Assembly (NCBI GenBank): GCA_045638465.1
Contig: JAZUBK010000009.1
Span: forward strand, 1 to 20,821
Direction of reading: 5' to 3'
Length of the DNA stretch: 20,821 nt
Source: CAKVLS01 sp045638465
Lineage (GTDB): Bacteria > Bacillota > Clostridia > Christensenellales > UBA1242
A program made the translations under genes and the position numbers. Numbering within the stretch: position 1 is the stretch's first letter; each line of letters opens with the position of its first letter. Shown here piece by piece: positions 8,404 to 16,355 of the stretch. The notes beneath the pieces were generated by a model. That model worked only from the letters and a program-made list of their open reading frames with translations, searched no databases and was not told where the DNA came from.

Positions 8404-8852
8404 TATTTTCCCCTTCTTTTTGCCTCAAAAAAATCTGTTAAAAGTTGTGAACATTTACTTTCCATTACACCACCCACAACCTCTGGGTGATGATTAAATT
8501 TATTATCTCCAAGCAGGTTATACAGACTACCACCACAACCGAATTTTTTGTCATATGCACCAAAAACAACTTTGCCAACACGAGCATTGATTATTGCTCC
8601 TGCACACATAACACATGGCTCTAGCGTAACAAAAATTGTGCAATCATTTAGCCTAAAAGTTTTTAATTTTTTACAGGCTTTTTTTATTGCTATTATTTCT
8701 GCGTGTTGGGTTGCATCTTGTGTTCTTTCTCTTTTGTTATAACCTTTGGCAATTATTTTATTTTTATAAACAATTACCGCACCTACTGGCACTTCGTCTT
8801 TTTGATATGCTTTTTGCGCTAGGGCAAAAGCTTGTTCCATATATTTTTCCAT
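8403..8852 (-). CDS. tadA: tRNA-specific adenosine deaminase TadA
   Basis: This 149-residue zinc enzyme deaminates A34 to inosine in the tRNA-Arg(ACG) anticodon. The zinc site and catalytic residues are HAE at 50-52 and PCVMC at 79-83. GAVIVYKNKIIAKGYN before them and GAYDKKFGCGGSLYNLL after them are typical of TadA rather than of cytidine or guanine deaminases. Length is usual for the family. The upstream space to rlmH is 7 bases, and the last stop base overlaps the next gene's start (TAATG), suggesting translational coupling. The start may be M1 (8852) or M5 (8840); neither has a strong ribosome binding site. Confidence 0.94.
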   Translation of the reverse strand: MEKYMEQAFALAQKAYQKDEVPVGAVIVYKNKIIAKGYNKRERTQDATQHAEIIAIKKACKKLKTFRLNDCTIFVTLEPCVMCAGAIINARVGKVVFGAYDKKFGCGGSLYNLLGDNKFNHHPEVVGGVMESKCSQLLTDFFEAKRRGK

Positions 8853-8859
8853 ATATAAC

Positions 8860-9333
8860 CTATTTGTGATAACTTGCGTTGTTTATAATAGCCATACCTC
8901 TATATATTTGTTCCAAAAGAATTACCCTCATAAGCATATGCGGAAATGTTGCTTTCGAAAAAGATAATTTGCTATTTACAGCCGCTCTTACTTTATCACT
9001 CACCCCATAAGAACTACCTATAACAAAAGTAATTGTAGAGTGGGTGTTTGTTATTTGTTTTATGCTATCTGCAAACTCTTCACTTGTTAATTGTTTACAG
9101 TTTAGGTCGCAGAGAATAGAATACCCTTCTAGATTTTTGATTATATTTTCGCTTTCTTTTTCTAGCACATTATTTATCTCCGAAAGCGATGGAGTTGGAT
9201 TTAGTTTTCCCTCAGGACACTCTATTATTTCGCATCTTGCATATTTGTTTATACGCTTTGTGTATTCATTTATTGCTTGTCTTAAATAATCTTCTTTGAT
9301 ATTGCCAACAGATACTATCCTAAATTTTATCAT
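8860..9333 (-). CDS. rlmH: 23S rRNA (pseudouridine-1915-N3) methyltransferase RlmH
   Basis: The 157-residue SPOUT-fold enzyme methylates pseudouridine 1915 in helix 69 of 23S rRNA. The start region IKFRIVSVGNIKEDYL, the SAM-binding FVIGSSYGVSD, FPHMLMRVILLEQIYR and the terminal NNASYHK are diagnostic. I chose ATG at 9333 because GGGGGA sits 5 bases upstream and because this ATG overlaps the stop of the preceding gene as ATGA. An in-frame TTG 12 bases further upstream would include that ribosome binding site in the protein. In Bacillus, rlmH lies near walJ as it does here. Confidence 0.96.
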   Translation of the reverse strand: MIKFRIVSVGNIKEDYLRQAINEYTKRINKYARCEIIECPEGKLNPTPSLSEINNVLEKESENIIKNLEGYSILCDLNCKQLTSEEFADSIKQITNTHSTITFVIGSSYGVSDKVRAAVNSKLSFSKATFPHMLMRVILLEQIYRGMAIINNASYHK

Positions 9334-10472
9334 AGTATCCCCCAAACAAATGTAAATATTGTAATAATTGCCCCCAAAACTATAGACGAAATAATAAATA
9401 CTTTTTCCATAGGTAAAGGTTTATGATATTCTCTCTCTTCTTTTTTGAATATCATATCTTTTTCGCTAGTAATATTATATTGAACGAGCATCGAATTAAT
9501 TTCTTTTAAGTTGTTTAGGTATGTATTAGAAAAAGGATTCGCTTTAGGATTAATACGAGATAGTTTTTCTTTATCTGCAGAAGATGTCTCTGCAGCAGAA
9601 ACGTCCTTTAGAAGTTTTTTCATCTTTTTCATACGAGTGTCACGCAAAAGCATAATATAACATAACACTATAACCAAAACAAGTGCTGCCATAATAGCAA
9701 AACTACCAATAAAAGCAACAAAAGCGTTAGACCCTGTCAAGAAAGTTTGGAAAGCACCCAATATGTCGTGACCAAACAAACCTTTTTCTTGAGCAAAGGC
9801 AAAGTACAAACTAAGCCCGTTATTACAAAAGTGCATAATCATCGCAGGGTAAATACTTTTTGTGATTACAACAACTACCGCCATCAAAAAGCCAAGCACT
9901 GTAGCATAGAAAAATTGATTGATGTTAAGGTGCAAAAGGCCAAACAATAGTGAAGACAATAAAACAGAACCTTTTAGGCCTAGTCTTGAAAAACCACCAA
10001 GCAAAAGACCTCTATGGGCTACTTCTTCGCATATAGCAGGAAGAACAGCGACCAAAACCAAACTAATAAAGAACTCTGAAGTTGTAGTTCCTGCACTACC
10101 CGCGCTATAACTAGGTATACCCTCATAACCAAATAACATAATTATATTGCTAAAAAATGATGCAATAAGAACATTTAGGAAATAGCAACAAATACCAACT
10201 ACAACTGAATATAGCAATGTTTTTGGGCTAATTTTTGTAAAGTTAAACTCCGCAAAGGTACGCTTTATATTTTGTTTTCGGATAATGGTATAAAGCGTAA
10301 ATGGAATAATAAGTATAATCACCACCTGAATAATCAAGGTAGAAAATATATCATAACCAATATCTCCAAGGAAAGAAAGGTCTATTTTTGACAACAAAAT
10401 ATAAAAGCCAACTAAGACTATCATAGCTATAAAATAAACTAAACTAGAAACGAATAATTTACTTTTTCTCAT
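9330..10472 (-). CDS. CPBP-family intramembrane metalloprotease (copy 1)
   Basis: This 380-residue polytopic membrane protein has the CPBP (Rce1/Abi-like) catalytic set: EEVAHRG at 149-155, FGLLH with His181, and MHFCNNGLS with His214 and Asn217/218. Such glutamate proteases cleave within or near the membrane; their substrates in bacteria are rarely known. A cytoplasmic charged stretch (about 285-350) follows the core and ends in one further TM helix (MEKVFIISSIVLGAIITIF...). This is unlike minimal CPBP proteins of about 220-280 residues. AAGGAG lies upstream. It follows its paralogue by 24 bases and its TGA overlaps the rlmH ATG. Confidence 0.9.
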   Translation of the reverse strand: MRKSKLFVSSLVYFIAMIVLVGFYILLSKIDLSFLGDIGYDIFSTLIIQVVIILIIPFTLYTIIRKQNIKRTFAEFNFTKISPKTLLYSVVVGICCYFLNVLIASFFSNIIMLFGYEGIPSYSAGSAGTTTSEFFISLVLVAVLPAICEEVAHRGLLLGGFSRLGLKGSVLLSSLLFGLLHLNINQFFYATVLGFLMAVVVVITKSIYPAMIMHFCNNGLSLYFAFAQEKGLFGHDILGAFQTFLTGSNAFVAFIGSFAIMAALVLVIVLCYIMLLRDTRMKKMKKLLKDVSAAETSSADKEKLSRINPKANPFSNTYLNNLKEINSMLVQYNITSEKDMIFKKEEREYHKPLPMEKVFIISSIVLGAIITIFTFVWGIL

Positions 10473-10496
10473 AACCTTTCTCCTTTTTTATTTTTT

Positions 10497-11525
10497 TTAG
10501 GCCAGTACTGTGGCAAACCACAAAACAATCAACGCCGAAACTAAGATAATAAGCAAAGTCTTGTCTTTCATCTTAGGTGGATTTAGTTGTCTCATATCAT
10601 ATTCTGATAGACCTTCGCTATTTTCGATAAGTTGGTCTTGCTCAGATTTTTCTTCTTTTACTTCAGCCGCTGTAGGATATTTCTTAATTAAATTTTTCAA
10701 AAGTATAATAAGACATACTATAACTCCTGCAGTTACTATTGCTCCAAACAAAACAACCGTTACAATACCTGCAGACATATTGCTTATGCTAAATATTTGT
10801 GGTGCAAAATATGAAAGCGTAACAACCAAAAAGTTGTTTGTTACATGGAATATCATACTATACAAAATAGATCCAGTATAATATGCAAGACAAGCAAGTA
10901 TTACACCCATGATAAATTGATAAACAAATTGATAAATTCCAAGGTGTATCAATGTAAAAATAAGTGCACTTAAAAGTATAGCGTATACAGGTTTCATCGA
11001 TCTTTTTAGACCATTAAATACCACGCCCCTATAAATAAACTCTTCTACAATGCCAGGTATTATAGCAAAAGCTATAACAACAACTACATATCCTCCAAAA
11101 CCTTCTGGAATAGCAGTCGCCGCGACTTCGATTTTTGTTAGGTTAAATATACTATAATCTACCAAAGTAATCATATAGTTGAAACCAAACACACAAACTG
11201 CAGTAATAAGCATAGTAATAAGTATTGGGTAAAGTCTGATTTTTCCTTTTACAGTACTTGCATCAAAAGTCTTTTTGCCATTTAGCACTGAATAAATAAA
11301 GTAAGTACCAAAAGAAAAGACTTGCCCCAAAAACATATTAATTACATTAACCCAAGGAAGTGAGGCAAAGGCCATTATCTCTTCTTGAGTTTCTGCGCCG
11401 TTTGAAATTGCTATTTTTGTAACGATAAGCGAAAATAAAAATGAATATACAACGCTAACTGCCATAATAAATAATATAAGCAAGGCAGAATCTCTAGCGG
11501 TATAACTATATCTAATCTTAAACAT
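10497..11525 (-). CDS. CPBP-family intramembrane metalloprotease (copy 2)
   Basis: The product is 342 residues and polytopic. Catalytic motifs are EEFIYRG at 161-167, FTLIH with His194, and FHVTNN with His227 and Asn230/231. As in copy 1, a charged cytoplasmic linker (about 280-320, ending QLNPPKMKDK) is followed by a last TM helix, so the two are diverged tandem duplicates with the same architecture. AGGAG lies upstream of the ATG, and a TTGCTA-17-TATAAT promoter is present 21 bases further out. It heads the long minus-strand run that continues into rlmH, tadA, the GlmU pair, pth and mfd. Confidence 0.9.
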   Translation of the reverse strand: MFKIRYSYTARDSALLILFIMAVSVVYSFLFSLIVTKIAISNGAETQEEIMAFASLPWVNVINMFLGQVFSFGTYFIYSVLNGKKTFDASTVKGKIRLYPILITMLITAVCVFGFNYMITLVDYSIFNLTKIEVAATAIPEGFGGYVVVVIAFAIIPGIVEEFIYRGVVFNGLKRSMKPVYAILLSALIFTLIHLGIYQFVYQFIMGVILACLAYYTGSILYSMIFHVTNNFLVVTLSYFAPQIFSISNMSAGIVTVVLFGAIVTAGVIVCLIILLKNLIKKYPTAAEVKEEKSEQDQLIENSEGLSEYDMRQLNPPKMKDKTLLIILVSALIVLWFATVLA

Positions 11526-11545
11526 TGATTTCTCCTAATACGTAA

Positions 11546-11574
11546 ATTATATAATAAATATAATTAAATAGCAA
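11546..11574 (-). promoter_or_regulatory. Promoter at the head of the CPBP-rlmH-tadA-glmU-pth-mfd run
   Basis: On the minus strand, TTGCTA (11569-11574) and TATAAT (11546-11551) are 17 bases apart, about 20 bases upstream of the ATG of CPBP copy 2. Genes downstream to mfd are separated by 24 bases or less, except for 42 bases before the GlmU acetyltransferase half, so this may drive a polycistron of about 8.4 kb. Confidence 0.65.
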
Positions 11575-11672
11575 CTATTCAAAAAAACAAAAACAACATA
11601 AAATTATTATCTAAAAAAAGGCTTTTGCAAAATCTAACCAAACCAAAAGATTTTTTCTTTTAGGTAAGTAAA

Positions 11673-11709
11673 AAAAACACTTCATTTTTTTGATAAATAA
11701 AGCGTTTTT
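11673..11709 (-). terminator. Rho-independent terminator after walJ
   Basis: On the minus strand 11700-11709 (which includes part of the walJ stop codon) pairs over ten positions with 11673-11682, including one G-U pair. The loop is 17 bases and T residues follow. It separates walJ from the CPBP run. The remaining 100 or so bases up to the CPBP promoter hold nothing else I recognise. Confidence 0.65.
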
Positions 11710-12499
11710 ATTGAACCTCAAAAGTTGTGCCAACCTCATGCTGCATAGCAACATCTACACAGATATGTTGTCCTTCGATTATGTTATATTGTTTCAAAAC
11801 TTTTTTGACTGTAGTATATGCAAGTAGTGGAGTATTGTTTTCTTCGCTAAGGTGACAAAGCACAGCTTGTTTTACACCACTTTTGACAAGGTATGCAAGG
11901 GTAAGTCCACAGTCTTTGTTTGACAAATGCCCCCTTGGTGACAATATCCTATTTTTTAGAGCAGATGAATATTTCTCATTATTTAGTAGCATAGTTTCGT
12001 CATGGTTTGACTCTATGTACAAAATATCACTGCCCTCTAATTTTTGAGCGATGTTTTTTGACATCTTACCGATATCGGTTGCAATAGATATTTTTTTGCC
12101 TTGGCACAAAAAACTATACCCTACACAAAACCTACTATCGTGCGGAACTTCAAAACTAGTAACTGTAATGTCACCGATAAAAAAGTCGCTATTAGTAAAA
12201 GATACTAATTGACTTTCGGGTACATTGCCAAGTTTTTTTACTATATGTTGATATCCGCTAGTGTGCATATAAACTTTTGTATTATATTTTCTAGCAAAGA
12301 CTCCTATACCTTTGCAGTGGTCTATGTGTTCGTGCGTTACCAAAATTGCCGAAATTGAACTTGGTTCTATTCCTAGCAATTTCATTTTTTCTTCCAAAAG
12401 AGAACACGTTAGCCCAACGTCTACAAGTATAGCGGTATTACCACCTTTTACATACAGGCAGTTGCCCTTGCTACCACTTGCTATGGTTACTGATTTCAT
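11708..12499 (-). CDS. walJ: WalJ/YycJ metallo-beta-lactamase-fold hydrolase
   Basis: This 263-residue cytoplasmic MBL-fold protein opens with the family-typical VTIASGSKGNCLYV. It carries the dinuclear metal motif THEHIDH at 55-61, with further metal-ligand candidates in PHD, ATDIG and SPRGHLSN and a late His in LCHLSE. WalJ proteins resemble 5'-3' exonuclease-type MBL enzymes and are linked in Bacillus to the WalRK cell-wall regulon and to coordination of division with replication. No walRK genes are in this window. AGAGGAAAG lies 13 bases upstream of the ATG, and an extended -10 promoter precedes it. In Bacillus an HtrA protease lies between walJ and rlmH; here two CPBP proteases take that place. 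Confidence 0.9.
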   Translation of the reverse strand: MKSVTIASGSKGNCLYVKGGNTAILVDVGLTCSLLEEKMKLLGIEPSSISAILVTHEHIDHCKGIGVFARKYNTKVYMHTSGYQHIVKKLGNVPESQLVSFTNSDFFIGDITVTSFEVPHDSRFCVGYSFLCQGKKISIATDIGKMSKNIAQKLEGSDILYIESNHDETMLLNNEKYSSALKNRILSPRGHLSNKDCGLTLAYLVKSGVKQAVLCHLSEENNTPLLAYTTVKKVLKQYNIIEGQHICVDVAMQHEVGTTFEVQ

Positions 12500-12525
12500 T
12501 TGTTTTTCTTTCCTCTATAGTCAAT

Positions 12526-12554
12526 ATACTAGCATATTTTACGCCATATGGCAA
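12526..12554 (-). promoter_or_regulatory. Extended -10 promoter for walJ
   Basis: On the minus strand, TTGCCA (12549-12554) and TAGTAT (12526-12531) are 17 bases apart, with TGC directly before the -10 box. It lies in the 68-base gap between the M1 peptidase stop and walJ. I see no hairpin terminator for the M1 gene in the gap, so walJ may also be reached by readthrough. Confidence 0.6.
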
Positions 12555-12567
12555 CCAATAAAAAACC

Positions 12568-14040
12568 TTATTTAGTGGCAAGTTTTACCTTTCCGTTTAG
12601 ATAAGACTTTATAAAACTCTCTACACCTTTGCCGCAGGTCTCACAAAAAGCCGCAATCAAATCATCTTCACCTGCTATGCCAAATTTGTTTTTGTTAAAA
12701 TACCGTTTTAATGCTTTTTGAAATTTCTTTTTACCAACAAAGTCTTGAAGATCAGCAAACATTATATTACCTTTAACATACGTGATATAAGTATATTCCG
12801 TTTCGCTTATATACTCATCAAGTGGCCTTGTCATACTCTCATCAACCTTGCCATACACCGCTCTAAAAACATCTACAAACATAACATAATTTGCCATAAG
12901 AAGTTCTTTCTTTTTTGAACTTGATACGTTATATTGTGGGTTTTGGTCGTAAAACATAAGGCAACTCATTTCGGCAAGTCCCTCATCAAGCCAAGCATCG
13001 TCATACTCGTTATTGCCGACAAGGCCATACCACCACTGATGCGCTATTTCATGCACGATTACATTTGTATATTCACCATAATCTTTTACGTCGTTTGAAA
13101 TATAGACAAGGGTTGGATACTCCATACCACCATGCAAAAAATCACTTTCTACAACGCTCAAAGTTGCATATGGATAATCGCCAAAAAGCTCTTCAAAAGT
13201 AGACAACGCATCAACAGATGCTTTCAAACTTTGATTATAATTTTTATCTTCAAAGTAATAATAACTAACTACTGTATCATCTACTTTTTTGCTTATCACT
13301 TCAAATTTTTTTGATATAACAAAAGCAAAATCCCTCACTGCATCAGCTTTTATTTTGTATGTAGCAAACTCTTCTATTTCAGTCTTTTTATCTACTTTGC
13401 CAGTAGTTGCTAAGACGAAATCTTTATTAATTGTAAGCGAAATATCGTAGTTTGCAATCTTACTAAAAAAAGGATCTCCATTTGCACTATATGGCTTTTG
13501 CATAAACTCACCATTATCATACACGCAAACTATCGGATAAAAATTGCCGAAGTTAAAAGTATCATCTCCATATCCTAACCTGTGTTTACAATTTGCAAGG
13601 AGGACACTATAATTTATCGCTATATCTACCTTATCATCAGGATATAATTTGCCAACATCTACACTCAAAATATTATTATCAATCCCGTCAATCACCACAT
13701 CTTTTTTCTTCCCATTTACTGCAACGCTGCTAATATCAATTTTGCCATAATCTAAGCCATTTGGGTAGGCATTGTCCGTTTGTGCAAGAGAAACTGGCTT
13801 GTATTTTGCACCTTCCGAAAAGGCATTTGGGTACAAATGCAAAGGCAATTTTTCTATCACAACATCTGTATTATTTGTGTAATTAATAGTTTGCTCTGCA
13901 GTCAAGATTTTTGAGGTTTCATCAAATTTTGCCGTTATGGTGTAGGTATCTAAACTTTCAGAAATTTGATTTATATTTTTACCACAACCAGCAAAAGTTA
14001 TACAAAAAACAAACATAAACACAATCAAAAATCTCTTCAT
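12568..14040 (-). CDS. M1-family metallopeptidase lipoprotein
   Basis: The 490-residue product begins with a lipoprotein signal (lipobox FAGC, Cys19), so it should be anchored on the outer face of the membrane. The gluzincin site is HEIAHQWW at 330-337, with the third zinc ligand Glu353 in WLDEGLAE. HGGMEYP at 303-309 corresponds to the GxMEN exopeptidase loop, with Tyr in place of Asn. A later Tyr in TYVKGN fits the transition-state Tyr. The N-terminal 230 residues form the expected beta domain. It ends shortly after the catalytic domain, lacking the long helical C-terminal domain of aminopeptidase N. It is probably an aminopeptidase acting on external peptides; that specificity is inferred. 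AAGGGG lies upstream. Confidence 0.9.
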   Translation of the reverse strand: MKRFLIVFMFVFCITFAGCGKNINQISESLDTYTITAKFDETSKILTAEQTINYTNNTDVVIEKLPLHLYPNAFSEGAKYKPVSLAQTDNAYPNGLDYGKIDISSVAVNGKKKDVVIDGIDNNILSVDVGKLYPDDKVDIAINYSVLLANCKHRLGYGDDTFNFGNFYPIVCVYDNGEFMQKPYSANGDPFFSKIANYDISLTINKDFVLATTGKVDKKTEIEEFATYKIKADAVRDFAFVISKKFEVISKKVDDTVVSYYYFEDKNYNQSLKASVDALSTFEELFGDYPYATLSVVESDFLHGGMEYPTLVYISNDVKDYGEYTNVIVHEIAHQWWYGLVGNNEYDDAWLDEGLAEMSCLMFYDQNPQYNVSSSKKKELLMANYVMFVDVFRAVYGKVDESMTRPLDEYISETEYTYITYVKGNIMFADLQDFVGKKKFQKALKRYFNKNKFGIAGEDDLIAAFCETCGKGVESFIKSYLNGKVKLATK

Positions 14041-14225
14041 AAAAACCCCTTTTTTATATATTTATGAAACGATTTTTTTATTATCTCAATAAGACAAAAA
14101 AGGCTATTTTTTGTAAGATTTTTTAAAAAAACATTTTTTCATTTTTCGCAAAAGACTAGCAAAATGGGCTGTTTTTGTGGGGTTTTTATATGATTTTTAG
14201 CAAAACGAAAAACAAAAGGCAATAA

Positions 14226-14255
14226 AAAAACAAGGTATATTACACCCCTGTTTTT
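14226..14255 (-). terminator. Rho-independent terminator after the DUF3592-like gene
   Basis: A ten-position stem pairs 14226-14235 with 14246-14255 (one U-G pair when read on the minus strand). The loop is 10 bases and T residues follow. It starts 14 bases after the stop codon. The rest of the 228-base gap to the M1 gene is A/T homopolymer tracts with no gene I can support. Confidence 0.7.
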
Positions 14256-14268
14256 CTTTGATTTTTTA

Positions 14269-15141
14269 TTACCTTCTTTGTGCGTTACATGATGGGCACT
14301 CATTTTGTCCCTCTTGCAAAATTGTTCCGCAGTATGGACATTTGTATAGACCATGAGCTACGATAAGCTCTTCTTTTTTGTTTTCTACAGTCTCTTCTCT
14401 TTCAACAACTACACTGTATTTTCCTACGTATTTGATTTCAAATGAGCCCTTGTTTTGAAGATATTTTAGACGAGTTGATGAGTATGCTTTTAGACTCTTG
14501 CCTTCATGCATATTGCCATCTTCGTCTTCGTACATATATCTAACTCTTCCGCCCCTTGGGTTGCCCTCTTCGTATCCGCTGATATAGGTTGCCATTGCAG
14601 TTTTGCACTCACCTCTATCAAGTTTTTTGTAAAAGCTGATCTTTCGGCCCATACCAATCATACCTACTATCCAGACAATTTCTACAAAACTAAATAACGT
14701 AAACACTATAATCAGTGGCAGTGCACTCAAGATAAAGCTTGTAGAGTGATTTGCAAGTACAGAACGTGACCCGCCATTGTGCTTAATACTGATTTTTGAA
14801 CCGACAGCCATACTATAATCTGAATTGCAAGAACCCTTATACCAATTCTCACCTACCTTGTATTCGTATTTGATATGGTAATAGTCATCAGAGTCCTCAT
14901 CTCCACTATGGTATTCGCAAGACACAACTGTTGCCTCGCCTAGTGTACCATGCCTTGCGACCTGAACATCAAGATACATATTAACAACAAAATAACCTAA
15001 CACAATAGTAGCCACCAAAAACAAAGAAAAAAACAAAAGCACTGTTCTTATTTCTTTCTTTTGGTCGTACAATAATCTTTGAGTTTCTGACATAGCCTCA
15101 TATTCGGCTTGTTTTTTTGCACGTTTTTCTTCTTTTGTCAT
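14269..15141 (-). CDS. DUF3592-like two-TM protein with C-terminal zinc ribbon
   Basis: The 290-residue product has a charged N-terminus, a TM helix at about 33-57, and a first extracytoplasmic domain (GEATVVSCEYHSGDED...YKYEYKV-like) resembling DUF3592. A second TM region at about 134-164 is followed by a cytoplasmic domain of similar pattern (ATYISGYEEGNPRGGRVRYMYEDEDG...). The end is a zinc ribbon with CPYC at 268-271 and CPSC at 282-285. The two soluble parts look like a repeated beta-rich module. Function is unknown; zinc-ribbon membrane proteins of this sort are common in Firmicutes. AGGAGATG lies upstream of the ATG, and a TATAAT box at 15165-15170 abuts the preceding terminator. Confidence 0.75.
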   Translation of the reverse strand: MTKEEKRAKKQAEYEAMSETQRLLYDQKKEIRTVLLFFSLFLVATIVLGYFVVNMYLDVQVARHGTLGEATVVSCEYHSGDEDSDDYYHIKYEYKVGENWYKGSCNSDYSMAVGSKISIKHNGGSRSVLANHSTSFILSALPLIIVFTLFSFVEIVWIVGMIGMGRKISFYKKLDRGECKTAMATYISGYEEGNPRGGRVRYMYEDEDGNMHEGKSLKAYSSTRLKYLQNKGSFEIKYVGKYSVVVEREETVENKKEELIVAHGLYKCPYCGTILQEGQNECPSCNAQRR

Positions 15142-15171
15142 AACATCTCCTAAAATATATTTTCATTATAC

Positions 15172-15210
15172 AAAAAAATTGCGAAAATATAAAGGTTTTT
15201 TCGCAATTTT
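15172..15210 (-). terminator. Rho-independent terminator after the CaCA antiporter gene
   Basis: A perfect 13-base-pair stem pairs 15175-15187 with 15198-15210 across a 10-base loop, and on the minus strand it runs into seven T. It starts 20 bases after the antiporter stop. Its T run ends one base before a TATAAT box (15165-15170) that probably serves the DUF3592-like gene. Confidence 0.85.
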
Positions 15211-15230
15211 CTAAAATAAATATTCAATTT

Positions 15231-16256
15231 TTACAAAACATTAGAAAGTATTAAGAATAGTATATAACAAAGTGCTATTATGCTAAAACATACTGTATAC
15301 AATACTCTAGTAGCTACAGTTGGACCTTTGCTATCTGGTGGGTATTTTCTAAATACTTTGTAGCAAATTGCAAAGCACATAACACAGGCAGAAACAATAC
15401 CCAAAACAATAAGCAATAATGATTGTGTATTGTTACAGTATACAGGATATTTCCAACTAACAATGTCAGCAAGAACAAGAATCATAAAGTTAAATGTATT
15501 GCTACCAATAATATCTGCCATAGCTGCATTTACATTTCCAAGTTTGCAAAGAGAAATTGTTGCAGAAACTTCTGGAAGAGATGTAGCAACACCCAAAAAT
15601 AGTGCCCCAGCAAAAGTTTTACCAAGATTTAAAGATTCAGATATAATATCAGTAATGTATGTAATACCAATACTTGCGCCAATCAAAACTATAGACAATA
15701 GAATAAATCTTATAATTATTTGTTTTACTGTAAGTGGTGATGGGTCATGTCTTTCGTGGTCTTGTCCCTCTGCATCTGACATAAACTTTAGCGAAATAGC
15801 ATAAACAATAAGTAAAACTATAGAAATAATATTTACAGCGCCACCTATTCTGAATTGCCAAGAATCTGGCATAAATGTAGCATAAGCAACTAGCAAATAG
15901 AATATAATTAAGGTTATTGTTGTAGATACTTGGCCTTTGCCAACTTTTGTTTTTCTAAAAAATTTATATGTTATAACAAAAGTCAATGCAAGAACTGCAC
16001 TATTAAACAAGTCGCTACCCAAAATATTACCAATAACCATTTGGCTACTTTCTGCCCCAGGAACAATGAAAATAGATGATATAGAAGTAAATAATTCTGG
16101 TATAGAAGTTACTGCGGCCAAAAATACGCCACCGATAACTGCACCTGACATTTTTGTCTTTTTGTCTAAAAGGTCAACGTATTGAGAAATTTTAATAGAC
16201 AAAAGCACAACGCAAGTCGCAACAACCAAATATAATGGTATCCACAATCCTAACAT
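15231..16256 (-). CDS. CaCA-family (YrbG-like) sodium/calcium antiporter
   Basis: This 341-residue polytopic membrane protein has the two inverted alpha repeats that form the ion path. The first has AVTSIPELFTS near 47-57 and GNILGSDLFN at 76-85. The second has GVATSLPEVSATIS near 222-235 and DIIGSNTFNF near 248-257. The acidic residue in each (S/T)xPE motif is present. A charged cytoplasmic loop at about 158-178 separates the halves. It probably exchanges Na+ or H+ for Ca2+; ion specificity cannot be read from sequence. AGGAG lies upstream, and the promoter at 16298-16326 is a perfect consensus. It is monocistronic between two terminators. Confidence 0.92.
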   Translation of the reverse strand: MLGLWIPLYLVVATCVVLLSIKISQYVDLLDKKTKMSGAVIGGVFLAAVTSIPELFTSISSIFIVPGAESSQMVIGNILGSDLFNSAVLALTFVITYKFFRKTKVGKGQVSTTITLIIFYLLVAYATFMPDSWQFRIGGAVNIISIVLLIVYAISLKFMSDAEGQDHERHDPSPLTVKQIIIRFILLSIVLIGASIGITYITDIISESLNLGKTFAGALFLGVATSLPEVSATISLCKLGNVNAAMADIIGSNTFNFMILVLADIVSWKYPVYCNNTQSLLLIVLGIVSACVMCFAICYKVFRKYPPDSKGPTVATRVLYTVCFSIIALCYILFLILSNVL

Positions 16257-16297
16257 GATTTTCTCCTATAAAAATTTTTTCTTTTGAAACTCCAACG

Positions 16298-16326
16298 ATT
16301 ATATACACAAAAGACTTTTTTGTCAA
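16298..16326 (-). promoter_or_regulatory. Perfect consensus sigma-A promoter for the CaCA antiporter
   Basis: On the minus strand, TTGACA (16321-16326) and TATAAT (16298-16303) are 17 bases apart, matching the consensus at all twelve positions. The -35 box begins one base after the T tract of the upstream terminator. Confidence 0.85.
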
Positions 16327-16327
16327 C

Positions 16328-16355
16328 AAAAAAATCGCCAAACGGCGACCTTTTT
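16328..16355 (-). terminator. Rho-independent terminator after the 33-residue protein gene
   Basis: TCGCC (16335-16339) pairs with GGCGA (16344-16348) around a 4-base loop. Two G-U pairs and five A-T pairs extend the stem to 16328 and 16355, and a T run follows on the minus strand. It overlaps the last bases of the small gene's stop codon, which supports that gene being real. Confidence 0.8.

Noticed and set aside
9334..9345. Upstream TTG start for rlmH
   Set aside because: GGGGGA, the ribosome binding site, would then be coding; ATG at 9333 forms an ATGA overlap with the preceding gene and matches the family start.
11610..11665. Hairpin AAAATCT...AGATTTT in the walJ-CPBP gap
   Set aside because: The stem is A/T only apart from one pair, it serves no plus-strand gene, and a better terminator for walJ lies beside it.
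14139..14354. 71-residue minus-strand frame at the end of the DUF3592-like gene
   Set aside because: It overlaps the 3' end of the DUF3592-like gene in another frame and runs through that gene's terminator. There is no ribosome binding site and the composition is that of shifted coding plus A/T tracts.
15430..15804. 124-residue plus-strand frame antisense to the CaCA antiporter
   Set aside because: The antiporter frame holds all family motifs; this frame shows no recognisable motif and no ribosome binding site.
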